A DNA stretch of 61,415 bases from an uncultured Oscillospiraceae bacterium (GTDB lineage: Bacteria > Bacillota > Clostridia > Oscillospirales > Oscillospiraceae), in NCBI GenBank assembly GCA_905234855.1, contig CAJOIU010000017.1:1-61415 (forward strand), read 5' to 3'. Positions 1-7,681 of the stretch are shown one piece after another. The notes under the pieces were generated by a model. The model saw only the letters and a program-made list of their open reading frames with translations, did not search any database and was not told where the DNA came from. A program made the position numbers and the translations under genes. Each line of letters starts with the position of its first letter. Positions within the stretch are counted from its first letter, which is position 1.

Positions 1-269
1 TGCAGATAAAGCCCTGCTCTCAAAAAACGATGCGGAAAAGAAAACAGAAAGGCACAGAATAACTTCTGCGCCCTCGAGTAATCCAATAACCAATCGATAG
101 TCCGGTATTTACGGCACCGGGTAGAGACACAAAACCATATCATTTGCATATATCGAAGGCGATATTTAATTTAGGCTTTGATTTTAATATGAATTTAACT
201 TTTTGTCAAGCTGATTTTTAGCGATTTTAGACAAAATATATATAAAGATTTTGTGCAATATGAACAAAA
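1..269. other. AT-rich margin without a recognisable gene
   Basis: No credible coding sequence is visible here. The stretch is clearly more AT-rich than the rest of the window, especially from about 130 to 260, with runs of A and T. It lies directly downstream of the chimeric recombinase ORF on the minus strand, so the change in composition may mark imported DNA or the edge of a mobile element. That reading is an inference; no terminal repeat can be seen because the window begins here. Confidence 0.4.
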
Positions 270-770
270 TTATCGAACCTTCACACTGTCAGCCCCGCAG
301 AGCTCGCAGAGCTCCTCTATCAGTGCTTCATGTTGAAGGCATCTTGCGCCAATCTTCTTTTTTTCTTTCTCGCAGTAGAGGATCAGCCGCTCATTCCCCG
401 GGAACATGGTCAGCAGAAGCCGTATATGCTCAAAAAGCGGATCGTCCCGGGAGGGGATTTTGACCCAGAGCGTTTTTTCCTCCTGCTGTGTGGCAGGGGC
501 CGCCTCGGCAGGCAGTGCATGCTTCTCTGTCAGCTCAGAGACGATTTTCAAAAGATCACGAGTATTGCGTGCAACTCTTGAAATACTCTCCACGACAAGA
601 GTGTCCCCAGAACGCAGGAATAGCATCATCTCCTTGAACTGCTCCCTGTCGGTGTCCTTACCGCTCTTTTTGTCGATATAAATCTTTTCGACCTTCTGTT
701 CTTCCATCATCACCATTTGTCGGGCTTCATTTTGTTCGACGGTGGAACAACGGACGTAGCCAACCTTCAT
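270..770 (-). CDS. Chimeric ORF: serine-recombinase N-terminal domain joined to a DnaE-like C-terminal tail
   Basis: This 166-residue ORF joins two unrelated families in one frame. Residues 1 to about 83 are the start of a resolvase/invertase catalytic domain: GYVRCSTVEQN carries the nucleophilic serine, and SGDTLVVESISRVARN is the typical second block. The rest of the catalytic domain and the DNA-binding part are absent. From about residue 98 (LWVKIPSRDDP, then MFPGNERLILY and HEALIEELCELCG) it reads like the extreme C-terminus of DNA polymerase III alpha subunit. The start at 770 is preferred over the upstream GTG at 779 because GGGAGTG lies just before it. It is probably inactive as a recombinase. 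It could be a scar of integration at dnaE or a domesticated fusion. Family calls are by eye but both motif sets are clear. Confidence 0.7.
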   Translation of the reverse strand: MKVGYVRCSTVEQNEARQMVMMEEQKVEKIYIDKKSGKDTDREQFKEMMLFLRSGDTLVVESISRVARNTRDLLKIVSELTEKHALPAEAAPATQQEEKTLWVKIPSRDDPLFEHIRLLLTMFPGNERLILYCEKEKKKIGARCLQHEALIEELCELCGADSVKVR

Positions 771-852
771 CGCGCTCACTCCCTTGCAAAGCGTTTCGCG
801 TCTCTAAGTGTACCACAAAGAGTGGGATATGTCAAAAGGGTGGGAATAAGTA

Positions 853-881
853 TTGACACATTTCAAATATTGTGTTATAAT
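853..881 (+). promoter_or_regulatory. Consensus sigma-A promoter for the 6S-like RNA
   Basis: TTGACA at 853-858 and TATAAT at 876-881 are both perfect consensus hexamers with a 17-base spacer. Transcription should begin near 888. No ORF follows before the strong terminator at 1042-1076, so the product is most likely an untranslated RNA of about 190 bases. Confidence 0.85.
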
Positions 882-887
882 TCGTTT

Positions 888-1076
888 GACATATAAGATG
901 AGGGCTTTTAAGCTGTTGTAATAGAGTGTACCCTAATGACACGGTTGGGAGACATTGCTCGGTTTGAGAAATGGTCAGAGGTCAGTGAAACGATCCAATG
1001 ATATAATTTCGATGGTATAACCGTTTCTTAACAATCCCACTCCGCCGCGATCTTCGGATCGCGGCGGTTTTGTTTT
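888..1076 (+). ncRNA. ssrS: Structured small RNA, candidate 6S RNA
   Basis: An RNA of about 189 bases is defined by a perfect promoter upstream and a strong intrinsic terminator downstream, with no ORF inside. Nested complementary segments can be traced by eye: GAGTG with CACTC, ACGGTT with AACCGT, CATTG with CAATG, and TCGGTTT with AAACGA. These give a long, interrupted rod with a large central opening. Length, isolation and this rod-like layout fit 6S RNA, which mimics an open promoter and binds the sigma-A polymerase holoenzyme. I could not run a covariance model, so the 6S name is provisional; that this is a structured non-coding RNA is more secure. Confidence 0.55.
1042..1076 (+). terminator. 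Intrinsic terminator of the 6S-like RNA
   Basis: An 11-bp GC-rich stem (CCGCCGCGATC with GATCGCGGCGG) closed by a TTCG tetraloop is followed by TTTTGTTTT. This is a strong factor-independent terminator on the plus strand. Confidence 0.9.
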
Positions 1077-1128
1077 GGGCGGCTTCCGGCAATGGCCGGA
1101 AAAATCACCGGATCACACTACTTTTGCC

Positions 1129-1157
1129 TTGCGCAGCCGAGGAATGTTTGATATAAT
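1129..1157 (+). promoter_or_regulatory. Promoter for the GGDEF gene
   Basis: TTGCGC at 1129-1134 and TATAAT at 1152-1157 are separated by 17 bases. The start codon of the diguanylate cyclase-like gene lies 57 bases downstream. Confidence 0.6.
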
Positions 1158-1213
1158 ATTATCAATGTATCTGTTGTCGGCTTTGCGTTAAGTTCAGATC
1201 GTGGGAGAGAGAT

Positions 1214-2290
1214 ATGGAGCTGTTCCGAAAATGCAAGAACCTCATCTTCTATGCCGGGCTGGAAAGGGAGGAGTTTTCCGAGCTGCTTCCTGCCGTTCGG
1301 GAGGAGAATCGGGCGACCCTGACATTATATTCCCGGCTGGGCGCCGTCATGTTTGCCGCGCTGTTCATCACCAGCCTCATCACCGGGGGCTTCACCACCG
1401 TCAATAACCCCATCTATCTGACCTCCGCTCTTGTGATGCTTCTCATCCTTCTTCTGGTGAAGCATGCCGTGCCGAAGCAGCCGAGCCTTGTGATGCCGCT
1501 CATCTATGTGTTTCAGATCGTGCTGTATGGCTTCGGGGTGTATGTATCGCTGCTCCATGCGGAAAAGCCCGCGGTCTCCGCCGTGGCGTTTTTGCTGGTG
1601 AGTCCGCTGCTGTTTTACGATAAGCCGATCCACTCTGCGCTGCTGACGGCGGCGGTCGTGGCGGGCTTCAGCATGACCGTGCATGTCGTCAAGGAGCCGG
1701 ATGTCGCCGCGACCGACCTGTGGAACATGGTCGCCTTCGGTCTTGTTGCGATCTTTGCCGGGGTCTTCATGATGAAGATCAAGATCCGCGCTCTGGCGCA
1801 GGCAAAGCAGATCGCCCATCTGAGCGAGACCGATCTTCTGACGGGACTGAAAAACCGAAACCATTTCGAGAACCGCCTGGGGGAGTATCCGGCGCTGTGC
1901 TCGGAGAAGCTGATCTGCGTCTACGGGGACGTGAACGGCTTGCACGAGCTGAACAACACCAAGGGGCATCCCGCGGGGGATCAGATGCTCCGAACGGTGG
2001 CCGGAGCCATGATGAAGCGCTTCGGCGCGGAGCATACCTACCGGGTCGGGGGCGACGAGTTCGTGGCCTTCCGGACGGATCGTCCGATGGAGGAGGTCGA
2101 GACGGCTGCCGAGGAGCTTCGGCAGGAGCTGGATGAGCAGGGCTATCATGTTTCCTTCGGCATCGCGTCTGTGGAAAAGCCGGAGGCGGTGATGGATGTT
2201 CGGTCGCTGGTTCATGAGGCGGAGCAGGGGATGTATCGGGCGAAGCAGGCCTTTTATCGCCGGCCGGAGCATAACCGCCGCAATCGATAA
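1214..2290 (+). CDS. Membrane-bound GGDEF-domain protein (putative diguanylate cyclase)
   Basis: The 358-residue protein has about six hydrophobic segments in its first 190 residues, then a GGDEF domain. The domain begins with SETDLLTGLKNR, continues with DVNGLHELNNTKGH (metal-binding aspartate and the Asn/Asp-x-x-GH block), and reaches an intact GGDEF signature. It should make cyclic di-GMP from two GTP at the inner membrane face. The RxxD inhibitory site normally placed five residues before GGDEF is not seen, so product inhibition through that site is unlikely. The N-terminal membrane part resembles no sensor domain I can name. The start has a GAGAGAGAT leader. The gene stands alone, with its own promoter and terminator. 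Confidence 0.88.
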   Translation: MELFRKCKNLIFYAGLEREEFSELLPAVREENRATLTLYSRLGAVMFAALFITSLITGGFTTVNNPIYLTSALVMLLILLLVKHAVPKQPSLVMPLIYVFQIVLYGFGVYVSLLHAEKPAVSAVAFLLVSPLLFYDKPIHSALLTAAVVAGFSMTVHVVKEPDVAATDLWNMVAFGLVAIFAGVFMMKIKIRALAQAKQIAHLSETDLLTGLKNRNHFENRLGEYPALCSEKLICVYGDVNGLHELNNTKGHPAGDQMLRTVAGAMMKRFGAEHTYRVGGDEFVAFRTDRPMEEVETAAEELRQELDEQGYHVSFGIASVEKPEAVMDVRSLVHEAEQGMYRAKQAFYRRPEHNRRNR

Positions 2291-2341
2291 GACCGTTTCG
2301 GAAGACATCGTCACCGAAGCGGACGGTTCACTGAATCTCAT

Positions 2342-2372
2342 AGCGGAATCTTCGGATTCCGCTTGTTTTTTT
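2342..2372 (+). terminator. Intrinsic terminator after the GGDEF gene
   Basis: AGCGGAATC and GATTCCGCT pair around a TTCG loop and are followed by TG and a run of seven T. Confidence 0.88.
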
Positions 2373-2449
2373 CCAAAATCCTTCGGGCGTGAAAAATTTT
2401 GCCCCCTTCGCGGATGTTATGGGTGAAAGGCCTTTCAAGGAGGAGCGAT

Positions 2450-2932
2450 ATGCTCGCAAACGAATGCTTCGACGCGCTGGCGCGCAGGTATATGGATATG
2501 GTCTATCGCATCGCGTTCAGCATGACGAAAAACCGGGCTGACGCGGACGATATCTCCCAAAACGTACTGCTGAAGCTGTATAAGACCGATAAGGCGTTCC
2601 GGGACGAGGAGCATCGCAAAAGCTGGCTCATCCGCGTGACGGTAAACGAGTGCCGGAGGCTGTGGCGCTCGCCGTGGCGGAAGACGGAGCCGCTGGAGGA
2701 ATACGCCGCGCTGCTTCCTTTTGAGGATGCGCGGGAGAGCGAGGTGTTCCTTGCGGTCATGGGGCTGGATGCAAAATACCGGGCGGTCGTGGTGCTGTAT
2801 TATTACGAGGGCTATTCCCTTGCGGAGATCGCCGGACTTCTCGGCATCCCGGCGGCCACGGCGGGAACACGCCTTGCGCGGGCGCGGGCAAAGCTCAAAA
2901 CCATTTTACAGGAGGCGGATTGCTGTGAGTGA
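2450..2932 (+). CDS. ECF-type RNA polymerase sigma factor
   Basis: The 160-residue protein has the two domains of extracytoplasmic-function sigma factors. Region 2 is in the first 70 residues (FDALARRYMDMVYRIAFSM, then ADADDISQNVLLKLY). Region 4 is C-terminal (YRAVVVLYYYEGYSLAEIA, then helix-turn-helix residues and TRLARARAKLK). It should direct polymerase to a small regulon when released from its anti-sigma partner. The start at 2450 follows a full AAGGAGGAG site. It overlaps the next gene by 8 bases (GTGAGTGA), so the two are translationally coupled. Confidence 0.93.
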   Translation: MLANECFDALARRYMDMVYRIAFSMTKNRADADDISQNVLLKLYKTDKAFRDEEHRKSWLIRVTVNECRRLWRSPWRKTEPLEEYAALLPFEDARESEVFLAVMGLDAKYRAVVVLYYYEGYSLAEIAGLLGIPAATAGTRLARARAKLKTILQEADCCE

Positions 2933-4067
2933 ACGAGACGTGATACGAAAATCCCTGTCCTATCTCCATGCCTCCGGCGATACGCTGCAGGAGGTTTATA
3001 AGATGATCGAAAAAGAAAAATCAAAAAAAGGCCGCCCGATCTATCGGACGGCGCTGATCGCGGCCATCATCGCCGTGCTGCTCATCGGCACCGCGGCGGC
3101 TATCTCTTATTCATCGTTGAGCGAGGGACTGAAGGGTCGCCTCCGGCTCACGGAGGAGGAAGCCATCGCGCTGGAGAATACAGAGCTTGTCACCTGCCCG
3201 TCGGCGTCGGATACCCACGATGGCGTGACCGTCGCCATCGAAAAGGCTGTGGTCAATGGAGAGGTAGCGCACCTTGCCCTGCGGATCGAGGGCATGACCA
3301 TCCCGGAGGGGTATAGGCTGGGCTGGGACGGGCCGGAGGTAACGATCGACGGCGAGAGCGCGCCGGGCTGGGGCGCAGGCGTATATGAGGGCCTTCACTG
3401 GAACGGCACACGCTTTGTTTACGACGACGGAACGCCCGCCGAGATGGCGGAGGAGGGCTATCCCATCCCCCGCGTCGTTCGGGAGGACGGCTCTGTGGAG
3501 TTTGATATCGACGTGTACGGGCTGGGCGAGACCGGCTCCCTCCTCGGGAAGGAGATCACCGTGACGCTCTATCGGCTGGGCTTTGCGCCTACAGGCTATG
3601 AGCCTGTGGAGGCGGCGACATTTACGGCGGAGGGGCCGTGGGTGCTGACATGGACGGCGGAGGGCTCCGATACCAGCCGCACATGGGCGCTGAACGCGCC
3701 GCTGGGGCATGGCATCACGGTGAAAAGTGTGACCCTTTCGCAGCTTTCCGCTCATATCGAATATGCTTTCCCTCCGATGACCATTGTGGGCGATCATGCC
3801 TACGACGAAAACGGGGACGAAATTCTGGAGGATCCGCCCGAGCTATACACCATCGTCATGAAGGACGGCACGGAATACTCCGGCGTTCTCGGCGCCGGCA
3901 CGTCCGAACCCGATGTGGACGAAGCGAGCGAGCTGGAAAACGGGTTTACCTATTCCGCCGATATGGAGTTGACTCATGTCGTCGATCCCGACGAGGTTGC
4001 CGCGCTGGTGTTCCGCGCGGGAGAAAAGGGGAACCGGCAGACGTATACCGTAGCGCTGGACGGGTAA
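2925..4067 (+). CDS. Membrane-anchored anti-sigma factor, DUF4179-like
   Basis: The 380-residue protein begins at a GTG that overlaps the sigma-factor stop and follows an AGGAGG site. A cytoplasmic segment of about 45 residues precedes a single transmembrane helix (ALIAAIIAVLLIGTAAAI), and the rest is a long extracytoplasmic region rich in Gly, Glu and Asp. This layout, and the place immediately after an ECF sigma gene, match the DUF4179 anti-sigma proteins of Firmicutes. It probably holds the sigma factor at the membrane until an envelope signal arrives. The signal is not evident from the sequence. Function is inferred mainly from layout and context. Confidence 0.78.
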   Translation: MSERDVIRKSLSYLHASGDTLQEVYKMIEKEKSKKGRPIYRTALIAAIIAVLLIGTAAAISYSSLSEGLKGRLRLTEEEAIALENTELVTCPSASDTHDGVTVAIEKAVVNGEVAHLALRIEGMTIPEGYRLGWDGPEVTIDGESAPGWGAGVYEGLHWNGTRFVYDDGTPAEMAEEGYPIPRVVREDGSVEFDIDVYGLGETGSLLGKEITVTLYRLGFAPTGYEPVEAATFTAEGPWVLTWTAEGSDTSRTWALNAPLGHGITVKSVTLSQLSAHIEYAFPPMTIVGDHAYDENGDEILEDPPELYTIVMKDGTEYSGVLGAGTSEPDVDEASELENGFTYSADMELTHVVDPDEVAALVFRAGEKGNRQTYTVALDG

Positions 4068-4132
4068 AAAGCGCCTTGGCTTAAATACAAAAGAGGTCCT
4101 CTGTCAATCCGCTCATACCGTTGATAATACTG

Positions 4133-4163
4133 GAAAAGCCCGCAGCCAAAACGGCTGCGGGCT
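4133..4163 (-). terminator. Intrinsic terminator of the XRE/membrane-protein operon
   Basis: AGCCCGCAGCC pairs with GGCTGCGGGCT. Read on the minus strand, the stem is followed by TTTT, placing it downstream of the regulator gene that ends at 4250. Confidence 0.65.
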
Positions 4164-4249
4164 TGTCAATGGAGTACGAAAAAGATGGATTTGCGATTTT
4201 GACAGATGGATTCGAACTCCCGAAAATGAATTGACTGAGCGGTCCTGTT

Positions 4250-4456
4250 TCAGAAGTAGAACAGCTCTTCAAACTTCATATCCAGCGCGATGCAGATGAT
4301 CAGCGCCAGCTTTGCCGTGGGGCTGAACTGTCCGGTTTCAATGGAACTGATGGTATTTCTGGATACGCCCACCAACTTCGCCAGCTCTGCCTGGGACAGT
4401 CCCTTCTCTTTTCTTACCTGCGCAAGATGGTTGCGCAGAATGAGCCCGTCTTCCAT
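4250..4456 (-). CDS. Small XRE-family transcriptional regulator
   Basis: The 68-residue protein is essentially one helix-turn-helix domain: LRNHLAQVRKEKGLSQAELA, then VSRNTISSIETGQFSPTAKL, ending FEELFYF. This is the short YozG-like type found in Firmicutes beside small membrane proteins. Its start overlaps the stop of the upstream gene (ATGA), so the pair is co-translated. A perfect 9-bp inverted repeat in the operon promoter is a natural binding site for it, suggesting autorepression. DNA-binding function is confident; the regulon is inferred. Confidence 0.9.
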   Translation of the reverse strand: MEDGLILRNHLAQVRKEKGLSQAELAKLVGVSRNTISSIETGQFSPTAKLALIICIALDMKFEELFYF

Positions 4457-4782
4457 CAGAGTACCCCCGTCAACTGCAGAATCCATACGACAAGCATGGA
4501 CAGCGCCAGCGCGCCCCAGAAGATGGTCAAGATCAGCTCGTGCTTCTTCCGCAGCCGCAGATACTTCATCAGAAACATCACAAAGGCCATGGAAAACAGA
4601 GCGAAGTCCGCTCCGCGGTTCACGTAGTGCAGCACGAAACCGTTGACGGTATCCACCAAAATCAGCAACACCACGCCGAGGATATACGCCGCCCACGCGC
4701 CGCTCCTCTGCGCCTCGCGATCCGGCAGATCCTTTTCCCTTCCTTCGTTCTGCGCTTTTGCCAGTATTTCTTCCCGATTCAT
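4456..4782 (-). CDS. Small integral membrane protein, DUF6442-like
   Basis: The 108-residue protein starts after AAAGGAGG. It begins MNREEILAKAQNEGREKD, followed by three hydrophobic segments: AAYILGVVLLILVDTVNGFV, a segment around ALFSMAFVMFLM, and FWGALALSMLVVWILQL. The acidic MNREEIL start and three-helix layout match the family that travels with short XRE regulators. Function is unknown; it may be the target or the sensor partner of the regulator it is coupled to. Confidence 0.75.
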   Translation of the reverse strand: MNREEILAKAQNEGREKDLPDREAQRSGAWAAYILGVVLLILVDTVNGFVLHYVNRGADFALFSMAFVMFLMKYLRLRKKHELILTIFWGALALSMLVVWILQLTGVL

Positions 4783-4824
4783 TTCTTGGAACCTCCTTTT
4801 GCAAAGTTTGCTTGGCACGCTGTC

Positions 4825-4853
4825 AGTATAACGTTGACAAGTAAACTTGTCAA
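4825..4853 (-). promoter_or_regulatory. Promoter with perfect palindromic operator
   Basis: On the minus strand, TTGACA (4853-4848) and TATACT (4830-4825) are 17 bases apart. A perfect inverted repeat of two 9-base arms around TT (4834-4853) covers the whole -35 box and most of the spacer. A protein bound there would block polymerase, so the adjacent XRE regulator probably represses its own operon. Confidence 0.8.
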
Positions 4854-4926
4854 GAGGTTTTTGCAAAGTTTTCTTTACATTTTTCGCCGGGCAGGATTCT
4901 GCCTGCCCGCATGGGTGGATTACATT

Positions 4927-4956
4927 GAAAAAGGACTTGCTTTCGCAAGTCCTTTT
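4927..4956 (-). terminator. Intrinsic terminator of tmRNA
   Basis: A 10-bp stem (AAGGACTTGC with GCAAGTCCTT) with a four-base loop lies immediately beyond the tmRNA 3' CCA and ends in T residues on the minus strand. Confidence 0.85.
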
Positions 4957-4958
4957 CC

Positions 4959-5319
4959 TGGTGGAGCTGAGGGGAATCGAACCCCTGTCCGAAAGCACAT
5001 CAGCGGAACTTTCTCCGGGCGCAGGCGGTTATCTTGCGCTAGGCGCGGTTCCCTTTCCCGGGGCAAGCCGTCACGCCGGTCGGGTCAGGTAGCTTCATGA
5101 TGCATGGTGCGCTCAAAGCTTTGCGCACGCACGGACGCTGCTGATCGACGCCCGAATCCCGAGCCGCAGCGCTCTCGGGTCGGACGGGCCTGCCTTAAGC
5201 GGCGGCCAGAGCGAAATTATCGTTCTCAGTTAATTTTTAAGGTTCCCGCTTTTAAGGATGGTCGGGGCATCCGCCCGCTTATCCCGCCCCCGCACCCCCG
5301 TCGAAACCATTGCAGCCCC
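4959..5319 (-). ncRNA. ssrA: Transfer-messenger RNA (tmRNA)
   Basis: The 5' end reads GGGGCTGCAATGGTTTCGAC and the 3' end GGGGTTCGATTCCCCTCAGC followed by TCCACCA, the two halves of the tRNA-like domain. The message part (complement of 5195-5227) encodes ENDNFALAAA followed by TAA, so the degradation tag on stalled proteins would be (A)ENDNFALAAA. The resume codon is GAG, not the more common GCA or GCT. tmRNA works with SmpB, encoded 0.6 kb upstream on the same strand. Ends are placed by conserved sequence and are probably right within a base or two. Confidence 0.96.
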
Positions 5320-5347
5320 GGATATGGGTGTGAGAACGAATCGCTTG

Positions 5348-5382
5348 CCTCTCCCGCCGACGGATGCGCCGACGGGAGAGGG
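5348..5382 (-). terminator. GC-rich hairpin between cyclophilin gene and tmRNA
   Basis: CCTCTCCCG and CGGGAGAGG flank a partly paired core directly downstream of the cyclophilin stop. There is no proper T-run on the minus strand, so it may be a weak terminator or an mRNA-stabilising hairpin. Confidence 0.3.
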
Positions 5383-5392
5383 GATCTATGCT

Positions 5393-5911
5393 TTAGGATT
5401 TCTTGGGCGCCGGATACTCTACGCCCTGCGTATCCACCGTGACCTTCTGCATGATCTGCGGCGTGAGGGGCTTATCGCCCCAGCCGGTCTTGGTGGCGGC
5501 GATCTTATCGACTACGTCCATGCCCTCCAGCACCTGACCGAAGGCGGCGTACTGCCCGTCCAGATGGGGGGCGTCCTCGTGCATGATGAAGAACTGGCTG
5601 CCGGCGGAATCGGGATCCATGGCCCGCGCCATGGAAAGGACGCCGCGGGTATGGCGCAGGTCGTTGGCATAGCCGTTCGCGGTAAATTCGCCCGGGATCT
5701 GATAGCCGGGACCGCCGGTGCCGTTGCCCTTGGGGCAGCCGCCTTGGATCATGAAGCCGGGGATGACGCGATGGAAAATAAGGCCGTTATAGAAGCCTTG
5801 GTTCACGAGAGAAATGAAATTGTTGACAGTGTTCGGCGCGATCTCGGGATACAGCTCGGCCTTGATGACGCCGCCGTCGAACATCTTGATGGTTACGATA
5901 GGATTGCTCAT
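5393..5911 (-). CDS. Cyclophilin-type peptidyl-prolyl cis-trans isomerase
   Basis: The 172-residue protein has the cyclophilin core: [36 protein letters not shown], and a [16 protein letters not shown] block with the conserved substrate-pocket Phe, Met and Gln residues. It has no signal peptide, so it is cytoplasmic and assists proline isomerisation during folding. It overlaps smpB by four bases (ATGA), indicating a shared transcript. Confidence 0.95.
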   Translation of the reverse strand: MSNPIVTIKMFDGGVIKAELYPEIAPNTVNNFISLVNQGFYNGLIFHRVIPGFMIQGGCPKGNGTGGPGYQIPGEFTANGYANDLRHTRGVLSMARAMDPDSAGSQFFIMHEDAPHLDGQYAAFGQVLEGMDVVDKIAATKTGWGDKPLTPQIMQKVTVDTQGVEYPAPKKS

Positions 5912-6378
5912 GCGTTTGCCTCCTTCAGCTTGCGATCGATCTCACGGCGCGCGCTTTTTTCGGCGGCGTCGTTTCGCTTGTCGTAGAGTTTCTTGCCTTT
6001 GCACAGGCCGAGCTCGACCTTCACGAGGCTGTTTTTGAAATAGAGCGACAGCGGCACGAGCGCCAGCCCCTCCTGCTGCACCCGGGAGCCGAGACGGGTG
6101 ATCTCGCGCTTATGCATGAGCAGACGCTTGTCCCTGTCGGGATCGGCGTTGAAGTAGCTGCCCTGCTTATACGGACTGATATGCATACCGTGGATCCACA
6201 GCTCGCCGTTTTTCACGCGGGCATAGCAATCCTTCATATTCAGTCCGCCCGTGCGGATGGACTTGACCTCTGTGCCGGTCAGCTCGATCCCGGCCTCAAA
6301 GCGGTCGAGGACGAAATAGTCGTGCAGCGCCTTTCGGTTGACGGCGATTTGTTTTGTACCCTTTCCGGCGGGCGGCAT
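5908..6378 (-). CDS. smpB: SsrA-binding protein SmpB
   Basis: The 156-residue protein carries the family signatures [28 protein letters not shown] and [11 protein letters not shown], and the basic C-terminal tail [20 protein letters not shown] that enters the ribosomal mRNA channel. It binds tmRNA and delivers it to stalled ribosomes. The gene lies on the same strand as, and just upstream of, its RNA partner. Length is normal for the family. Confidence 0.97.
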   Translation of the reverse strand: MPPAGKGTKQIAVNRKALHDYFVLDRFEAGIELTGTEVKSIRTGGLNMKDCYARVKNGELWIHGMHISPYKQGSYFNADPDRDKRLLMHKREITRLGSRVQQEGLALVPLSLYFKNSLVKVELGLCKGKKLYDKRNDAAEKSARREIDRKLKEANA

Positions 6379-6467
6379 GACGGTTCACCCCGATCCTGTG
6401 CGATACTGCGGAAAATATTCCCGTATCCGTATTATACTACATCCGCGCGGAATTAGCAAATGTTATA

Positions 6468-6923
6468 TCACGTCGCAAACCGCCGGCGAAGCTCGGCGAT
6501 CGCCCGATCCGGCAGAAGGCATTCGCCGTGCTCCTTGGCATGGGCGAGCCGGTCTGCGGAGACGGAGGCCTCTGCGCCGAACTCATACAGCGCCGGGTGC
6601 CGCAGCTCCGGCGGGACGGCGAGGAAATAGCCGTTTTCCGCGGCATAGAGGGAGCTTTCCGCGTCGGGACACGCCGCGACAGCGCCGAGGAGCGATTCGA
6701 GATCGTCGAAGAAAATGACATGGGGATGCGTCGGCCCCGGGTGGGCGATGAGAAGAGCCTCACCCTCGGCGGCAAAGCATTCCGCCTCCGTTTCCGGCCA
6801 CGGGGCAAAGCCGCCGTCCTTCAGCGCCTGCCGCACAAGACGCAGCATCTGCCGCCGCGGGGGCGGCTCCTCTTGGGAGAACCAGATCGATACCGCGTTT
6901 TCCGCCACATGGATCGTACGCAT
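6468..6923 (-). CDS. MecA-like adaptor protein (divergent)
   Basis: The 151-residue protein starts at MRTIHV after GGAGGTATCCC. Its second half (VIFFDDLESLLGAVAAC, SSLYAAENGYFLAVP, YEFGAEASVSADRLAHAKEH) follows the pattern of the MecA C-terminal domain, which feeds substrates to the ClpC unfoldase: FDDxxxxI, SSLYxxxGxYYL, EYG and an EHG-type ending. The N-terminal half is short and little like classical MecA. If correct, three protein quality-control genes (ssrA, smpB and this) lie side by side. The call rests on a weak but ordered motif match. Confidence 0.55.
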   Translation of the reverse strand: MRTIHVAENAVSIWFSQEEPPPRRQMLRLVRQALKDGGFAPWPETEAECFAAEGEALLIAHPGPTHPHVIFFDDLESLLGAVAACPDAESSLYAAENGYFLAVPPELRHPALYEFGAEASVSADRLAHAKEHGECLLPDRAIAELRRRFAT

Positions 6924-7061
6924 GGGATACCTCCGAAGGATCATTCTCTTTTGGATTATAAATCATCCGGGAGCGGAACGTATAGGATAAAAATGTGGTA
7001 ATTTTCTTTGCGGCGTGCTATACTGAAGAAAAAAGTACTTTTTTAACGATTGGGGCATAGA

Positions 7062-7601
7062 ATGGATTATACAGAAAAAGCCATCCGCCGTGTAAACGCC
7101 TATCAGGGCATCATCGTGGATGTGACGACCGATATGGTCGAGCTGTCAAACGGAGCCGTCACCATGCGCGAGGTGGTGCATCACCCCGGAGGAGTATGCG
7201 TGGCCGCCGTGGATGAGGACGGACGCATAGCGGTGGTGCGGCAGTTCCGCTATCCCTTCCAGACCCACCTGCTGGAGCTGCCGGCGGGGAAGCTGGAGCA
7301 TGACGAGGAGCCGCTGCCCGCCGCGAAGCGCGAGCTCAGCGAGGAGACCGGGCTGGAGGCCGATACATGGACGCCTCTGGGCGCGCTGTATACCTCTCCG
7401 GGGTTTTCTACGGAGAAGCTGTATATATACCTCGCGACGGGACTGCATCAGGGCTCTGCGCATCCCGATCCCAATGAATTTCTCGATGTGATCCGCATGC
7501 CGCTCGGCGAGCTGCTGGAGCGGATCGAGCGGGACGAGATATGCGACGCGAAGACCGTAGCGGGTGCGCTGCGGGCCGAGCGGGCGATGCGCGGGAATTG
7601 A
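7062..7601 (+). CDS. NUDIX hydrolase, ADP-ribose pyrophosphatase-like
   Basis: The 179-residue protein holds a complete NUDIX box: GKLEHDEEPLPAAKRELSEE then TGL, matching G-x5-E-x7-RE-U-x-EE-x-G-U. The preceding VVRQFRYPFQTHLLELPAGK is typical of ADP-ribose pyrophosphatases, which hydrolyse ADP-ribose to AMP and ribose-5-phosphate. The ATG at 7062 is preferred to the TTG at 7050; the ribosome site is weak. A TATACT -10 box at 7019-7024 may be its promoter. Exact substrate is not fixed by the sequence. Confidence 0.88.
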   Translation: MDYTEKAIRRVNAYQGIIVDVTTDMVELSNGAVTMREVVHHPGGVCVAAVDEDGRIAVVRQFRYPFQTHLLELPAGKLEHDEEPLPAAKRELSEETGLEADTWTPLGALYTSPGFSTEKLYIYLATGLHQGSAHPDPNEFLDVIRMPLGELLERIERDEICDAKTVAGALRAERAMRGN

Positions 7602-7681
7602 TTTTCCCATGGGAGTATGTTACAATACCATGATCCGATAAAAGCAAGAATACGGAGCCGATTACATATCTGGAGCTGCAT

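Noticed and set aside
4196-4230. A tRNA-like T-loop (TTCGAA) on the minus strand
   Set aside because: The flanking bases do not form a T stem, and no anticodon or acceptor arm can be found.
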